Positions 1 to 11,989 of a DNA stretch of 64,000 nucleotides are shown in pieces (position 1 is the stretch's first letter; each line of letters starts with the position of its first letter). Under the pieces are notes generated by a model. That model was not told the DNA's origin. It saw only the letters and a list, made by a program, of their open reading frames with translations, and made no database searches. Source of the DNA: Echinostoma caproni (lineage: Eukaryota; Platyhelminthes; Trematoda; Plagiorchiida; Echinostomatidae); the NCBI GenBank assembly GCA_900618425.1, contig UZAN01039380.1, positions 153,643 to 217,642 on the forward strand. The letters are read 5' to 3'. The translations under genes and the position numbers were made by a program.

Positions 1-1260
1 AGTCTTAATGTGAACAATGTTTTACCAAAACTGGCGGATGACTGTACATTGATGGTTATGCCCGATTGTACCTCTTCTAAGCTCTGTCAATTCAGGTATC
101 CTTCATACTATTCATTGAAAACCTTGTTTTAGTAATGACGTTTCAACCAAGTCCTCGATACGTGACTATTTTATACTTTCAATCTCGATCACGAAGCACA
201 ATGCCCTCTCTTCGACACGTGATTAGTCTCCTGTTTCTCATCCTGATGGCCGCGATTCGGATGATGCGTACTAATAATAGAATATTCAGTCTCAAAGTCA
301 GCGTAAATTTAATTAAGCCCAACGTTGAAACTTCAGATGAACAATATATACCATACAGAATATAAAACAGCCACGTTGTGTAGAAGACTGCCACTTATGA
401 AATGAACTTGATTTACAACTAGTTTCTGTGAGGATTTCGTCTTGTCAGTTAGAGTGCGAACAAAATTGGGTGCCGGTGAATTACGATAAATGTCTGTACG
501 CTATGCTAACGAGCGACAATTGGTGGCGTGGGAAGTTCAGAATGTGCAGATGTCTGGGGTACTTGAGAAGCTTATGGGCAAAATTCTCACACGAGGCAAT
601 ATGAAATTCACACATTCCTATAAGTCGGGTGTATACCGGAATAAGAGCAACACGGCTAATAGTTTTAAAACCATGGCAACCAGTTAAGAAATCCTTTTTA
701 GTTAGGGCAGAAAAAAACACATGAGAACAGTAAAGTGTGATGGGAAAAAAGGTGCTGGTGAAGAGGAATCATGGCTAAGTCGTACATTAACAGGTTATTC
801 AAAAATCGTGACAAAAAAGACCCCTTCATCGTCATTTACTTTCTTGATTATGGGTTCAGTTTTGCGTTTTGTTTTGTATCCGATTAGAAAACGTCTGCAG
901 GCAGGCAAATTATCTGCATTTTTGATCAGTGGTGTTGTAAAAATGGTGAAACATTCAATCCACAGAAATAATCGGAGGCTAGAAATAGCGAAAGCTGGCA
1001 GGTGAATGGACGAAAATACAAGTAAGGATCCAAAGGTTTTAGGCGTTTTCTTTTTCGATCCATTCGTCAGAATGCGAATCAGATATGCCACAGGAATAAG
1101 TTTTTCTTTGAGTTAAATGGTTACGATTGTTTGACCGGAGCATGCTTGAGTGTGACCAAATGATATAGATAGTTAGAACTAAACGGAGTCCAAATCCAAA
1201 ACAGTCGTAGTTTCCGCATTTTAAAAGACGGGTATCGAAATCTTCTTACGCAAAACTGAA

Positions 1261-1261
1261 N
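1261..1261. other. Single N between a 9-bp direct repeat (probable join artefact)
   Basis: The nine bases AAAACTGAA occur immediately before and immediately after this N. This looks like two contig ends joined by a one-base gap without merging their overlap, not a biological duplication. Confidence 0.7.
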
Positions 1262-1583
1262 AAAACTGAACATGCAACGTTTATTTTAGAAGAGTATCCA
1301 ACTTTACTCGCAGATATTTAGGCGAACTAATCGCGATTAGAAAATATAAATTCAATGTCAACGGGTCGATTGCAAATGGAGAATGAGGAGAGAGATCGGA
1401 AATATAGTCCTCAAATTTGTGGCAGATTTATTTTAAAATAAACTGGGTTGGTATATACTCTATACCTGAAACAAATGACCAGTGAAGCCTTTGAATTCGC
1501 AGGTGTCCGAAATGACATGGGAAGGTGCCAAGCCGTTACCGTATTTGAATACCACAGACGATTAGCACACTGAAAGATCACTT

Positions 1584-1584
1584 N
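1584..1584. other. Single N between an 8-bp direct repeat (probable join artefact)
   Basis: GATCACTT flanks the N on both sides. The minus-strand frame of 95 codons across this point should not be trusted. Confidence 0.7.
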
Positions 1585-1742
1585 GATCACTTTGAGAAAT
1601 GGATAATACAAAAGAAGACAATACAAACGCCTGAAGTTTAACAGAATCGTTGTAAACAAGTAAAACGAACTTTTTTCTCCGATCTGGGACCGCTGCATCC
1701 TGTTAGATCCCGGTATCCATCCACAGTCGGGTTGATGAAATC

Positions 1743-1787
1743 GTATTGCTGATAAGACCCAAACAGGTCGAAACAGCTGTCCAGTGC
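1743..1787 (+). ncRNA. Decayed hammerhead ribozyme, family A
   Basis: A hammerhead fold can be drawn with stem I open (type I). Stem I pairs 1,743-1,748 with 1,782-1,787, six pairs counting G-U wobbles. Box 1 is 1,749-1,755, stem II is GACC/GGTC (1,756-1,759 with 1,766-1,769) around a six-base loop, and box 2 GAAA is 1,770-1,773. Stem III is the self-complementary ACAGCTGT (1,773-1,780), and the cleavage-site C is 1,781 in a GTC triplet. Box 1 reads CTGATAA instead of CTGANGA, so G8, the proposed general acid, is replaced by A and the copy should be inactive. The sequence matches the copies at 32.9 and 33.1 kb in loop II, stem III and the CAGTGC 3' strand of stem I. Confidence 0.7.
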
Positions 1788-3639
1788 TTCCTAGCTTTTC
1801 AGTTCACGCTTCATTTGCTATATACTCGACCAATGCACCTTTGAAATTGGATCGAATCCTCCATTATCCACATGAAATATATAAAAAGGCAAAAAAGAAG
1901 TTTTTCAGGGCATGTCAAAGTTTCAGTCTTTGCCCAAAAGGGAGGATGGTGTGAAGCATCATATAGTGGGGAATAACCAAGCAAAACCAAATGGATAGAT
2001 CACACCAAGTTGCCCAAGGATTAAGTAAAGAAACTAGTTCATGCTGCAAGAGCGAAACCGTTGGGTTTATACGCAGTCTGATGATGATCTGGTGGTACAT
2101 TGAGCTGCATTTTAAAGTGGCCAAGAATTGTATTCAGTGCGATTTTGAACGCAGCAGACAACTGACTGAAACTTCCTGACTCCGGATGAGTTCGAACTTT
2201 TTGGAATTGAGATAGTGGTAACCGGACACCAAATGTCCCGAATCGGGCATGTAAAAACTGATTCATCTATCAAACCAGTCATAGGTGTCGCAAGCTGAGA
2301 AGTCCGACACCTCAGAATCGACTGATAGTAATTACCATAGCAAGCCTTCTGTGAGCGTTTTAATTTGTCGAAGCATTTTATCAGTGGCTGCTGCAGAGAA
2401 CGACTGAGAACAGATATCGGTTCGTGATGAAAATATGGGCGGATTGTTACTGAAAGGATGCCTACAAATGGCTTAGTGGTGGTTCAAAACCCTTTCATCG
2501 TATAGGAGATCACACAAGACCATTGTACCGTGTTGAAAAATTTAGACTGAAACGAGTTATTTGGAAAATATGCATTCAGAAGTACTATCTCTCTGAACTT
2601 CTGAAGATCGTTTAGACTTACCGGAGACAACTTTTTACTTTCTTTAAGCCCTGAGAAGGAAACCTTACCAACAGAAACAAATAGTTTTTTTGATGGAACA
2701 TAATAGTCTGAAGATTGCGTATATCCGGTTTTCCTAAACATTTTAAAAATATAATTGCTGTATTAATAAGGAAAAAGTTCTCGAGCGATAAGTTAAGAGA
2801 GGGGAATTTCACCCGATTTGTGAATGTGAATTATCTGAGGGTAGTGGTCGGATCAATTTCGAGTTCTCAAAGAAGCAAGCTGCTAGCAATAGTGGAATCT
2901 GTGACTTTCAGTTTTGAAGGAGAAAAGAGCTTCTGCATTCAGGGTGGGTGTTAAGTAACCATAGTGAACACGATTGAAATACCCCGCGGTTACACGTGAA
3001 TTTTCATCTAAGAGGAGAACTATGAACGGTAAAATTGAGTCACAAAAAGAAATGACTTTGGAATGAGAGCCAAATGTAAACGAAGTTCTTCATTGTATCT
3101 CTCAAACGAGAAAATGTCGGGGTCCAATAAATACAAAAATGGAGCCTATCGTGTGAGTGATTTCTCAAGACAGTGGCACACATGCCCTTCCATACCAGGT
3201 TCATGTTGGCCGTCACTTCTTATCTGATTTTGTTTTTCATTCTTCGTGGTTCCTTCTTAACGGTGATACGGAAAACTACCCATTTGTCATACAATTAAGT
3301 GTTAGGGATGATACAATAATAGCGTTAACTGTTGTCCTGAAAAGCTGTTTCGACATAACTCCAGTCACGTGATGACCGAATGCTCCGGGGCAAAACCGGT
3401 CAGGGGCTTCAATGACCAATAGGAATGCGGTGTTCTTAACCGATAGAATTCACTGCAGTTCAACCAAGACTACTACTTCTGGACGAACACAAAACTGACT
3501 CGTTAATACCTATTGAGAAAATACTTTCTCCTGAAACCCTATGTAATTTGGTTGATTTCTTCTTCTTGTTTCTGCCTCTCGGTGTCAGAGAACTCCGACA
3601 GCTGAATGCAATTCTTTATCTGCAGACATTCTTAAAATA
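1788..3639. other. No recognised gene or element
   Basis: Overlapping frames of 60-85 codons occur on both strands around 2.0-2.3 and 2.5-2.95 kb. None shows a family motif or a consistent pair of splice sites. Nothing here is shared with the repeats identified elsewhere. Confidence 0.5.
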
Positions 3640-3840
3640 AAAAATGTCTTTTTGCTTCCTTTTTTATTTGTCAAATATACAGTCAACTTTCAGGAAGAGG
3701 GCTGCAGCCATACAAAGGCAATCTGGGGAAATACATAAATATAGAAGACGGGAGGCAGTGAAGCGGTTCGAACCCAGGACATCCGGGTCACTAGTTGGTG
3801 ACCTCCCCACTTAGCCACTTATCGCCTTTTCGATGAATAA
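3640..3840 (-). mobile_element. tRNA-derived SINE (family S1), full-length-like copy
   Basis: Read on the minus strand, this starts with a tRNA-like head. An A-box-like TGGCTAAGTGG is near 3,820 and a clear B box GGGTTCGAACC is near 3,765. A body follows that contains GCCTTTGTATGGCTGCAGCC and CTTCCTGAAAGTTGACTGTA, then an A-rich stretch with AATAAAAAA and an end reading AGGAAGCAAAAAGAC. The same order of blocks, with few differences, occurs on the plus strand at 63.1-63.3 kb, which fixes this as a dispersed repeat. SINEs are transcribed by RNA polymerase III from the internal A and B boxes and are copied by reverse transcriptases of partner LINEs. The tRNA part lacks consistent arm pairing, so it is not a functional tRNA gene. 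Confidence 0.75.
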
Positions 3841-5621
3841 CCACCTTTGCCGTCCAGTTGTATGCGGGATTACCAACCATCAGAGTAAAAATTACTTTGT
3901 GCAATATTGTGGTCGGTTGCATATGCGATTAATTACCTGTGATCAAAAGTGACCTCCTCCCCAGCTCTCCCTTGGTTGCACAACAATCGAAGATAAGTTC
4001 CATTTTATTCAAACAATATATTTATACTACTATTCTCCGTACAAAATTTATAAGTATTTTCGTTTACCTACCTCCGTTCCAATTCTTATTGACCATGAAA
4101 TATCACACTAAGTAGCCTGGTTTGGAATGCTTCCGAGCTAGTCACAATCCCGGAGGTTAGTGCTGAAATCAATCAGGTAAGATGCTCGTAACATACTTGC
4201 AGACGTGTGCTGTGCTTTGTCGCGTAAAGACTAAATGTAAAACAGTCTGATCAACTGTTCAATGGTCAATGTGCTTGTGATCGATTGAAGAGATGCCCTG
4301 GAAACCAAGTTATCTCAACCTCGACTAATTCATCTGTAATNAATAAATAGTGATGAACATCGGTGGGGCTTTCATCATAAATCATTAAACCCACATCACC
4401 ACTATGTCACAATATTCCGAAAAACAAACGCCAGTAACCGTGATGGTCATGTTTGTCGTGGAAACTTATGCAATCTATCTTCCCCGTTCAAAAAAGGACC
4501 ATATCACACATGAGCAAATTCATGACGTAGATCAATGGTCAATAGTTATGTGATTCTCCCAAATCCGAATAAGAGAAATAGAGAGAGGCTTGAGTCTAAC
4601 ATTTAGTATCAAACATAGACTCACAGTTTTTAATCCTACCACATTATTTCCCTCACAAATGTGAGTTTACTGGTTTCGAAATGAGGTTATAAAACCGATA
4701 TTCACGCAAAAGCTTTCGTCATCAGCCCCATAATCGTCAGTGTTTGCGTTGCCTCTTGCTTCTGGAATGCTTATCTCTCTCATGCACTTCACGAGGTGAA
4801 ATAGTCTAAAATAAACGTTGATCTGCGACATCTAGTCGAATTATAACACTAATTTTATTTCATGGTTCAAAACGCAGGCATGGTGCAGGTTTATTAGCCA
4901 ATCTTAGCTCATTTTCGCAGAAAATACCACAACCCAGTAGATCAGGGACAGTGGAAAAATTATCCGCACATGGAATAATAAGAATCATATTTATATAGTT
5001 TTCTTCCCCAATAATAATACGTAATGTGCAATCAGATGGAAAGGTAACCCAGTATCCGATACGTTGATGATATATTTCAACCACATGCATTCGGTTTGAT
5101 CACGTCGCAAATAGATTAGAAAAAGTGAAAACAACTGGGAAATTTTTACCATGACGCCTGAGTGCCTTCGTATCTCCATACACCACGCCAAGCGTTCAGC
5201 TGTGGCTTGAATTTCCAATAGATATTCTTCGAGTATTGTAGTTCGCTGCAGAATCTGACAGTGCTATTTTTCGATAGGCAGTTGCATAGTGGCTAAGAAC
5301 AATATTCTAACTGTTAATCGCGGTGCAAACATTCTACCCTTCTGTTTCATCAGACTTTCATCATCCCTATCATCCAAACGGTAAACACATATATGATTGT
5401 CTTTGTCATTCTCCCGCGGTCCACATTTGGGAGTTTTGTTGCCTCATATTTAGCTAGTTTTCCTGCAAAATCAAAACATATTTCATCAGATATCAGAGGA
5501 ACACTATTCTGAATATTAACCCTCCGAAGCTCATAGAATGGTAAACTAAGTAAGCAGAATAAAAGTTTGTTATGCACCGGAATCCGCCGTTCTGAAAAAA
5601 AGCATTATGTATTGAGATAAC
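3841..5621. other. No recognised gene or element
   Basis: AT-rich sequence with short frames only. A single N at 4,341 has just a three-base repeat at its edges. Minus-strand frames at 4.86-5.58 kb show no domain. Confidence 0.5.
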
Positions 5622-5725
5622 CTGGGGGACCGTTATGCACACTGACAACCCGGGACGATCAGTCAACCGAATTACGCGTTTTGCCCTCAGTCGCTGAATC
5701 CGCCTGAGATTCACTGTTTCGAACT
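5622..5725 (-). CDS. Possible internal coding exon, function unknown
   Basis: On the minus strand an open stretch rich in Arg and Val (about 34 codons, including VNLRRIQRLRAKR) ends at a good splice donor, CAG followed by GTTATC at 5,622. A possible acceptor (GCAG) precedes the stretch at about 5,726. An in-frame TGA lies just upstream of the acceptor, so the frame must be entered by splicing. I do not recognise the protein. The composition looks more like coding than the surrounding frames, but one donor and a weak acceptor are thin evidence, and it could be chance. Confidence 0.22.
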
Positions 5726-6119
5726 CTGCTTCACTTGGTCTTCATTGCTGGTTTGTGCTTCATTTTCCTTTGCTCTACTGTCTCTGTCGAGGAAAACGCG
5801 ATTTTCTGACAGCAAACCAAAAAATTGCCACGTCCTGGGAACCGTTAGCAGCCGATTAAATTTTTGTTAAACTCAAAGCCCGTTTAGTAAAATCAAAGCT
5901 CACTGACCATTTCATTCAGTCCAGCGTGAAACCCGGTGGCGACCTGACCGGTGGTGATCATATCGCTCACCACACGTACGCATCCAGTATACTTGTGATA
6001 CAACGGTTGAAGAAGGGGTACTTTTGCGTAATAGTTTCTTTCTCTCACCCCCGTACTACCAAGCTTGTTTCATAGTATCCCTTCTATACCAATGATTCAT
6101 ACATGGTAAATGAATTGAA

Positions 6120-6480
6120 AGAGCCTCAAGAATATCCAAATGGACACAACAAAATGAATTGGCAGTTGTTTTAGCCTCAATAAGAAATTTCCGGGAACTT
6201 TTTTCAGGTTTATGGCATTTTGTCTCTTTTGTGTTGCCGATCTGTGTTACCAACACCACCACCCCCACACACCCCAAGGGGACCAACCTGCCAGTGTTTC
6301 AACGTTATCCCATGTTCTCACCGTCACCTCCCACAGTTCCGTCGTTCGTCACTAGTTTCTTATCGTCTCACGTTGCCGAGAATACCAGTCGGGGAACATT
6401 TGTGAAACAGTCTGGTCGCCTTCACTGAGCTATGAGAGCCCAGAGTACGTTCACATTACAAAAATTCAACCGGGATCGAG
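6120..6480 (+). repeat. Dispersed repeat R1, copy 1
   Basis: This segment aligns with the reverse complement of 16,430-16,860. Shared blocks in the same order include TGCCAGTGTTTC, GAGAATAC followed by a CG-rich stretch, and GAGCCC with AGTACGTTCACATTA. Chance frames run through it on the plus strand because the repeat is GC-richer than its surroundings. No transposase or reverse transcriptase motif is visible. It ends near a B-box-like GGGATCGAGTCC (6,470), which hints at a SINE relation but is not enough to class it. Confidence 0.6.
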
Positions 6481-7857
6481 TCCACAATTCATTTGTTTGG
6501 TTTGGTTTCCTTATTGCGCAATGGTCACTGGATTGATTAGACAATGGTACGACCATGACTGCCAGACAGTTTAGCGAGTTAAAGATGATGCAGGTTATAA
6601 ATGTTCATAGTTAAAGCCACTTTCCAATTGTTTGTAAACTGTTTATCCTCTGAATTTCATATGCTAAGACAATTTGGAGAGGGTTAAAAGATCATTCTTT
6701 TCTTGGTGACCGAAGTCGTTTTTCGATAGTATATATTGTTCCACTGTAGTATTCCCAATCCAACATAATCGTTAGTCGTGTTTGTGTTGCTTAATGAGAC
6801 TCATATCAGATCTTTTGTTCTCCTTGCCAGTCAACTCATTCTTCGCCAACCGATCTTCCGGAATATTACTTCCATGCATTCAATCAATCGGCTTATTCGT
6901 TGCCCTCATGTGAATCTCAGAATGAAAACCCACAGTTCCCTATTTGCTACAATGTTTTACCGACAGAGTTAAGGGTCTCAGAGAACCCTGAGTGAATATT
7001 TACACTTTAAACTCTGGTTCTGATTTTTCTGTCTTTACGTATGCATTTTGGTAATCTGTTGTATGTTTTCATTACCGAAAAGCGGTAAATGCAAACTAAA
7101 GCTGGTTAATAAAATACAATGTGGTTGTGTACAACAGCGTACGTACTGCCGTGGTTAGTTCAGCACTGAGTTTGCATTTAACACCAGTCCTCGAGAATTG
7201 GGTTGTTCTCAAGATGCAGATGCATTTTGATGAAATACCTCTATGCTGGCAACCACCACATATGCCTATTCTCAACAGAAGCCTCGTTTGGAAATCGGTT
7301 AACGCGTGAGAAACTTTCATGTATAGTTGCTTTCGTTGTATTTGTTAGTTGGAGATTTCACAGAAGTATAACCCCAAGATATACATATATGTACATATAT
7401 ATTAGGTAGTTGTAGCTGAATCAAGGTTTGGCTGTGATCCCAAATGACTTTGTGGGGCACGTTTTTTTCAAGTAGAAAGCTTTAGTTGTAAAAATACTTT
7501 TGCCATGCTTGGGTTGCGCCTGTCAGTCTGCAGTACACAAATCAGGGACTAATGTCGAAAAGAACCCCCATGGGATCCTTCACAATCAGAATATTGTAAA
7601 ACTTTTATCTATCAAAATGCTTCATGTACCCGTGGATACGTCAGATCCACTATGCCACTAAGTGCTTAATAAGTCGATTATTACACCACTAGATTTCTCT
7701 GCCAGGAACTAATTTTGTCGGTTTGGGGTGTTTTGTTTTTATCAGGAGAGGGATCTCACACCTGGTGAGTGGTATTCAAACGGACTATGTTCACACACAA
7801 AAATACTTTCGAAGCGCTTATCCGTGCAATTTTCTTCATTGTATTACAAGGATTATT
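6481..7857. other. No recognised gene or element
   Basis: Only short frames. A small TA-rich near-palindrome (ACATATATGTACATATATAT) lies at about 7,386-7,405. Confidence 0.5.
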
Positions 7858-7976
7858 TCTCAGCCGGTCAATCGGTCCATCAGTCAGTTAGTCATTCTAC
7901 CATTCGGTCAGACAGTAAGTCAGTCCGTCAGTCAGTCACCCTGTCTCTCTATCTGTCTGTCTCTCTATCTGTTTCT
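7858..7976 (+). repeat. Degenerate TCAG/TCTG tetranucleotide tract
   Basis: Roughly 120 bp of imperfect TCAG-type units grade into TCTG/TCTC units. The plus-strand frames of 88 and 122 codons that cross it (Ser-Gln-Ser-Val runs) are products of the repeat and not genes. Confidence 0.85.
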
Positions 7977-9525
7977 CACCATGAGTTGAGGGTTGATTCG
8001 GCCAGTAGTGTTCTATTTGCAAATACCTGTATTACACAGTATAATTTGAGCAAGACTAAGGAATCTAATCATAAAGTGAACAATCCAAGGAAGTGATTGA
8101 ATTTCTTCTCACGAGAGAAGACGAAAGTATGAGTTCATCCTGGAATGAATTTCAGCACTCGAGAGACAAACGATCATGGCATATTAATTGACTCTTTCTG
8201 ACATTAGACTGATTTATTCTGAGGCTTTTTCAATTGAAGGACCGTTTCCCTACTGAACAAGGAAACTGAGTGTAATCAAGTGCTTACACCTCGAATTTAA
8301 GACACCATTCACAAAGCAGTTTGCTAAATCTATTTGGAAAGTATATGATAAAATATCAGCAAAACCCTATAATTCACACAACTATTGGAGTAGGACAACT
8401 AAAGTATTATTTCATTTCAGATTAAACTGTGATTTCTGGGATCAGTGTGCTTTATGCACAGTCCATATGTCTGACAAAAGGTTGTATTTAGGTGTAGCAT
8501 AACTGTTCCTAGTGAACTGTTAACTCTAACCTCTTACCTGCTGGTCTTTTGAAAAATAGACAGTGGTAAAGCTATTCTGTATCATAAATAAATTGCAAAC
8601 AAATTTTACTCAGTTCTCTCGACCGAACGGACCTTGCTGAGTTTTATGTCTAACGTTCACCGAACTTATCTATCTCATCAAATCGCTGTTCTCCTTGGTC
8701 GACGGGGTTCTTTCTGAGCAATTCGGAAATCAATTAAAAGTCATTGCAAGTCAGTAAAAATCATTGCGAATGTAAACAATCAATCGATGATGAACTAATA
8801 TGTTTACGAATTCCAGGGACGAGGTAGACGATTTTATCCAATTTTATATCATAATAAATTCTTTGTGTTCTAAAAATGCATCTATTAGACAACACATCCT
8901 CATCAAATTAGGAAATGCGCATTACTGATTCGCGTTGCATTTACTCACATATGATGGTTCTTAAGATGTCAATTTGGACTGACTACTCCAATTGTGATTT
9001 GATTTCAACTTGACAAATAACTGGATGCACTGTTACATTCACTCGGATTCAAAACGAAGCNAAACGAAGCGATCATCGAATTCTTCGTTCTCTCCATGGT
9101 GGGTGAGTGGAGATCAGCTTATGCGGATGGGTGTAGTTTACGAAAATGAATGAAGACTGACTGACTGAAACTCTGGTCAACTGATTGCACCTTTTTCATT
9201 TTATTAGTTATGCGCACAGCTCTTGCTGGTTGGATGCGATTGCCCTATAGTACATAGTATTCAACAAAAAGTGTACAATTTTTTTTGCCCTAAGAGGAAG
9301 ACATCCCGTATTTCAAAGAATGAAGACAGACTGCCCTGCCCACTGTCGACCGTGACCAGACAGTGCTTGAATCTTCATTTCGATCCGATCATTGTGGCTC
9401 ATCATACCACATAATTTGCCTCCTCCTTTGTCACTAACGCGCACACTCGCACGTGTCCGATGCACAGAACAGGCATCAAGAAGCGCACGCTTGTCGCATG
9501 TGATCAGACCGAACGTGACTGTTTC
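7977..9525. other. No recognised gene or element
   Basis: AT-rich with no frame above about 65 codons. A further short ACTG run is near 9,152-9,165. The isolated N at 9,061 is flanked by the 9-base direct repeat AAACGAAGC, a likely assembly join. Confidence 0.5.
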
Positions 9526-9550
9526 ACTGACTGACTGACTGACTGACTGG
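9526..9550 (+). repeat. (ACTG)n microsatellite
   Basis: About six near-perfect ACTG units, ending in CTGG variants. It generates the Ser-Val-Ser-Gln run seen in minus-strand frames. Confidence 0.9.
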
Positions 9551-11983
9551 CTGGCGTGTCACGTGCATTTGCAAACATGTGACCACATCCCACGAAATCA
9601 AACGGTTGCAGTCGTGTTGTATGCATTCCATCGGTGCACAGCCAACCCAGTTGGGGACAATGTTGTGGAAACGGTTGCAACCTGTTCGGGTCCAGTGGTT
9701 TCCCGGTCTTAGACATTGATTTGCGATGGTCAAAAAGGGGTTGTTTTAAAATATCAATCATTTTCAAATGTTACTCCGCGGAGCGCTCACAGACCAACTA
9801 TAAAATGGATCGACCTGAGACAAGATACTGCTAATCGCCAGCTGATAGCTCCATGTAGCTCTCATGAAGTTTTATGTTCGACAATTAGCTGAGGGGCAAT
9901 TGGTTGAGGGGGGAATATCATTTTTTCAATCCAGCTGAATGAATCAGTTGGCCAGCTATCGTGAATCAAGAGACTCGAACTGGCTAAGGGCCAGTTCGGT
10001 TTCGAAAGTAGTTCTGTGGAGCCATGTACAGAAACAGTTTTACATTCACATCCTTCTGAAGAAATTCAGCAACCAAGTCGCTTACGTTTCAGATAATTAT
10101 GCAAAAATCAATGCATACAAATAATCGATCATCATCATTACTACATGTGATCGCTGAAACTTACTGTTCAACGTTTGGTTTTTTCTTTTTCCGGTCCATC
10201 TGTGGTTGTCAGAATCCGAACCTAGTAGAAGAATTCAAAAGTTTCCAGGGAAGTTTATTCTAGTTGAAAGGTGACGAAAGTCCTTGCGGTCGATTTTTGA
10301 GCGTGAAAATACGGTACTCATTGTGTATGGGGTGCATGGGGGGGTAGAAGTGATTTGTATACTGAATACTGTATACTGATAAAAATCAGTAAACTGATCA
10401 GCACGTTTAGCGAACATAGCTAATCAGCGACGTAGAGCTTTAACGTCCTGCTTCAGAAGTTCGCGAGAACCTGCGAGAAATTGGAACGACTTGATGGAAC
10501 ATGAACGATTCAAATACATATTTCAACACGAGGAGTTTGAAACTGTCATGGTTGACTCATTTGAAAGGACAGCTGTCGATCGGAAATCGGTACCTGGAAA
10601 GATTGAAAATACGTTCCAGGCATCTGGACAAATTGTGTTACAATGAGATTAGATAGAAGTATGAGTTGCGTCAGAAAATCTTTCAGAAAAGAAAATTCAT
10701 CTTTTTACTTCCGTACATCTCATTCGTAACAATTGTACAACCAGTACCGAGGAACGATATTAAGGATGGCCAAAGGTTGCCAAACTATAAGTGGTGCACC
10801 AGGGCAGCGGTATCGAAGTTGGAAAACAAGGTCCAGGAGACAATCGACGATTGTCGCCTAAAAATTTAGACTGCGTCCACTATTTCTCCTCCAGATGCAC
10901 GGAATTTCCAAAGCTCTCTATTCAACGAGACTAACTGCAAGTGAACATATTGTGCAAAAACGGAAAACAATCTCACCACTAAACTTCTTTCCTCAATCTG
11001 CAGCCTAGTAGATGCATATAATCAGTATTGGTTTCATCGTCACAAATTTTTCATGAATGTGCTGNAATGTGCTGATCTGGTAAATTCACCAGTGATATGA
11101 TACACGAGACACGAGCTGAAAGGATGTGTGTGTGTGTGTTCAGGTCCGACCACAGCCACTTAATTGCCTCATTGATTTGTTTGCTTACACTCTGTTGGTT
11201 GTGAAACAAGACGAGATTCATGACATTCAATGACTATTTTGTACCAAAAGATTGTCCGTTCAAAAAACATTCTTATTAGTTACATTTGATGCAAGAGACA
11301 TTGCAAATCGGATCTAATCCATTTCACTGTTACCGAGTTCGGGCAACATACTGAGATGAATAATTGAAACATACACTTCTTTTCTTTTTTTCTGTATGCT
11401 GAATGAATAGGCATACATCCGTTCAAGCCCAGGTCATTCCGAATATCGCCGTTTTGCACAGGGAGATGCAAAGTTACTTACCGAAACGAGTCCTGTGAGT
11501 GAAGTGTTGGGGACAGAATGTTTTCTTAAGTAGCCAAGGTAACTCACCCTCACCACTCCAATCATTCAACCAACCTACACACGCCTAAGCCACTCCACCT
11601 CTTCATATTGAGACAGATCAAAGCGTGTATGTTGGCCGCATATAAAAAGCTGACTTCGTTTGTGTGTTGGTGAGGGGTTGAGGGTGATGATTATGCTAAA
11701 CAACCGAGAGATCAGATTTTCGAAACAGATGCTTACATAATCCTTGGATAGGGACATCTCCGATCACATGATAGATCAAGGTAACCTGCGTTGCTCTGTG
11801 AAACACGTGAGACCTTGTGAAGAAAATAAGAGGGAGAGGAAATAGCTTGACGGGCCAGATTCAGTTATGAACTACAATTGACCATTTGGCGCGTATAGGA
11901 CAAAATGATCCTATATCTATCTCCGCACACTACCTGGTCATCAAATTTTATCAATAATTCTGTTACACATTCGCTTATGATGA
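9551..11983. other. No recognised gene; short GT repeat and one N join
   Basis: A short GT repeat lies at about 11,125-11,140. The isolated N at 11,065 sits between two copies of AATGTGCTG and is probably a join artefact. A plus-strand frame ending at 10,869 has a hydrophilic C-terminal part (KLENKVQETIDDC), but it has no supported splice sites and no recognisable domain, so I do not call it. Confidence 0.45.
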
Positions 11984-11989
11984 CAAGGT

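Larger units (their letters stand above)
1..1742. other. No recognised gene or element
   Basis: Only short reading frames on both strands, none with a recognisable domain. Two isolated Ns (1,261 and 1,584) lie here, each flanked by a short perfect direct repeat, so the local sequence may carry small assembly duplications. I see no repeat copy shared with the rest of the window. Confidence 0.5.

Noticed and set aside
4690..4750. CTGACGA and CTGATGACGAAAG near each other on the minus strand
   Set aside because: No stem II can be formed between the boxes and there is no cleavage triplet with a pairing stem I.
7728..8096. 122-codon plus-strand frame
   Set aside because: The middle is translated tetranucleotide repeat, and no domain or splice evidence supports the rest.
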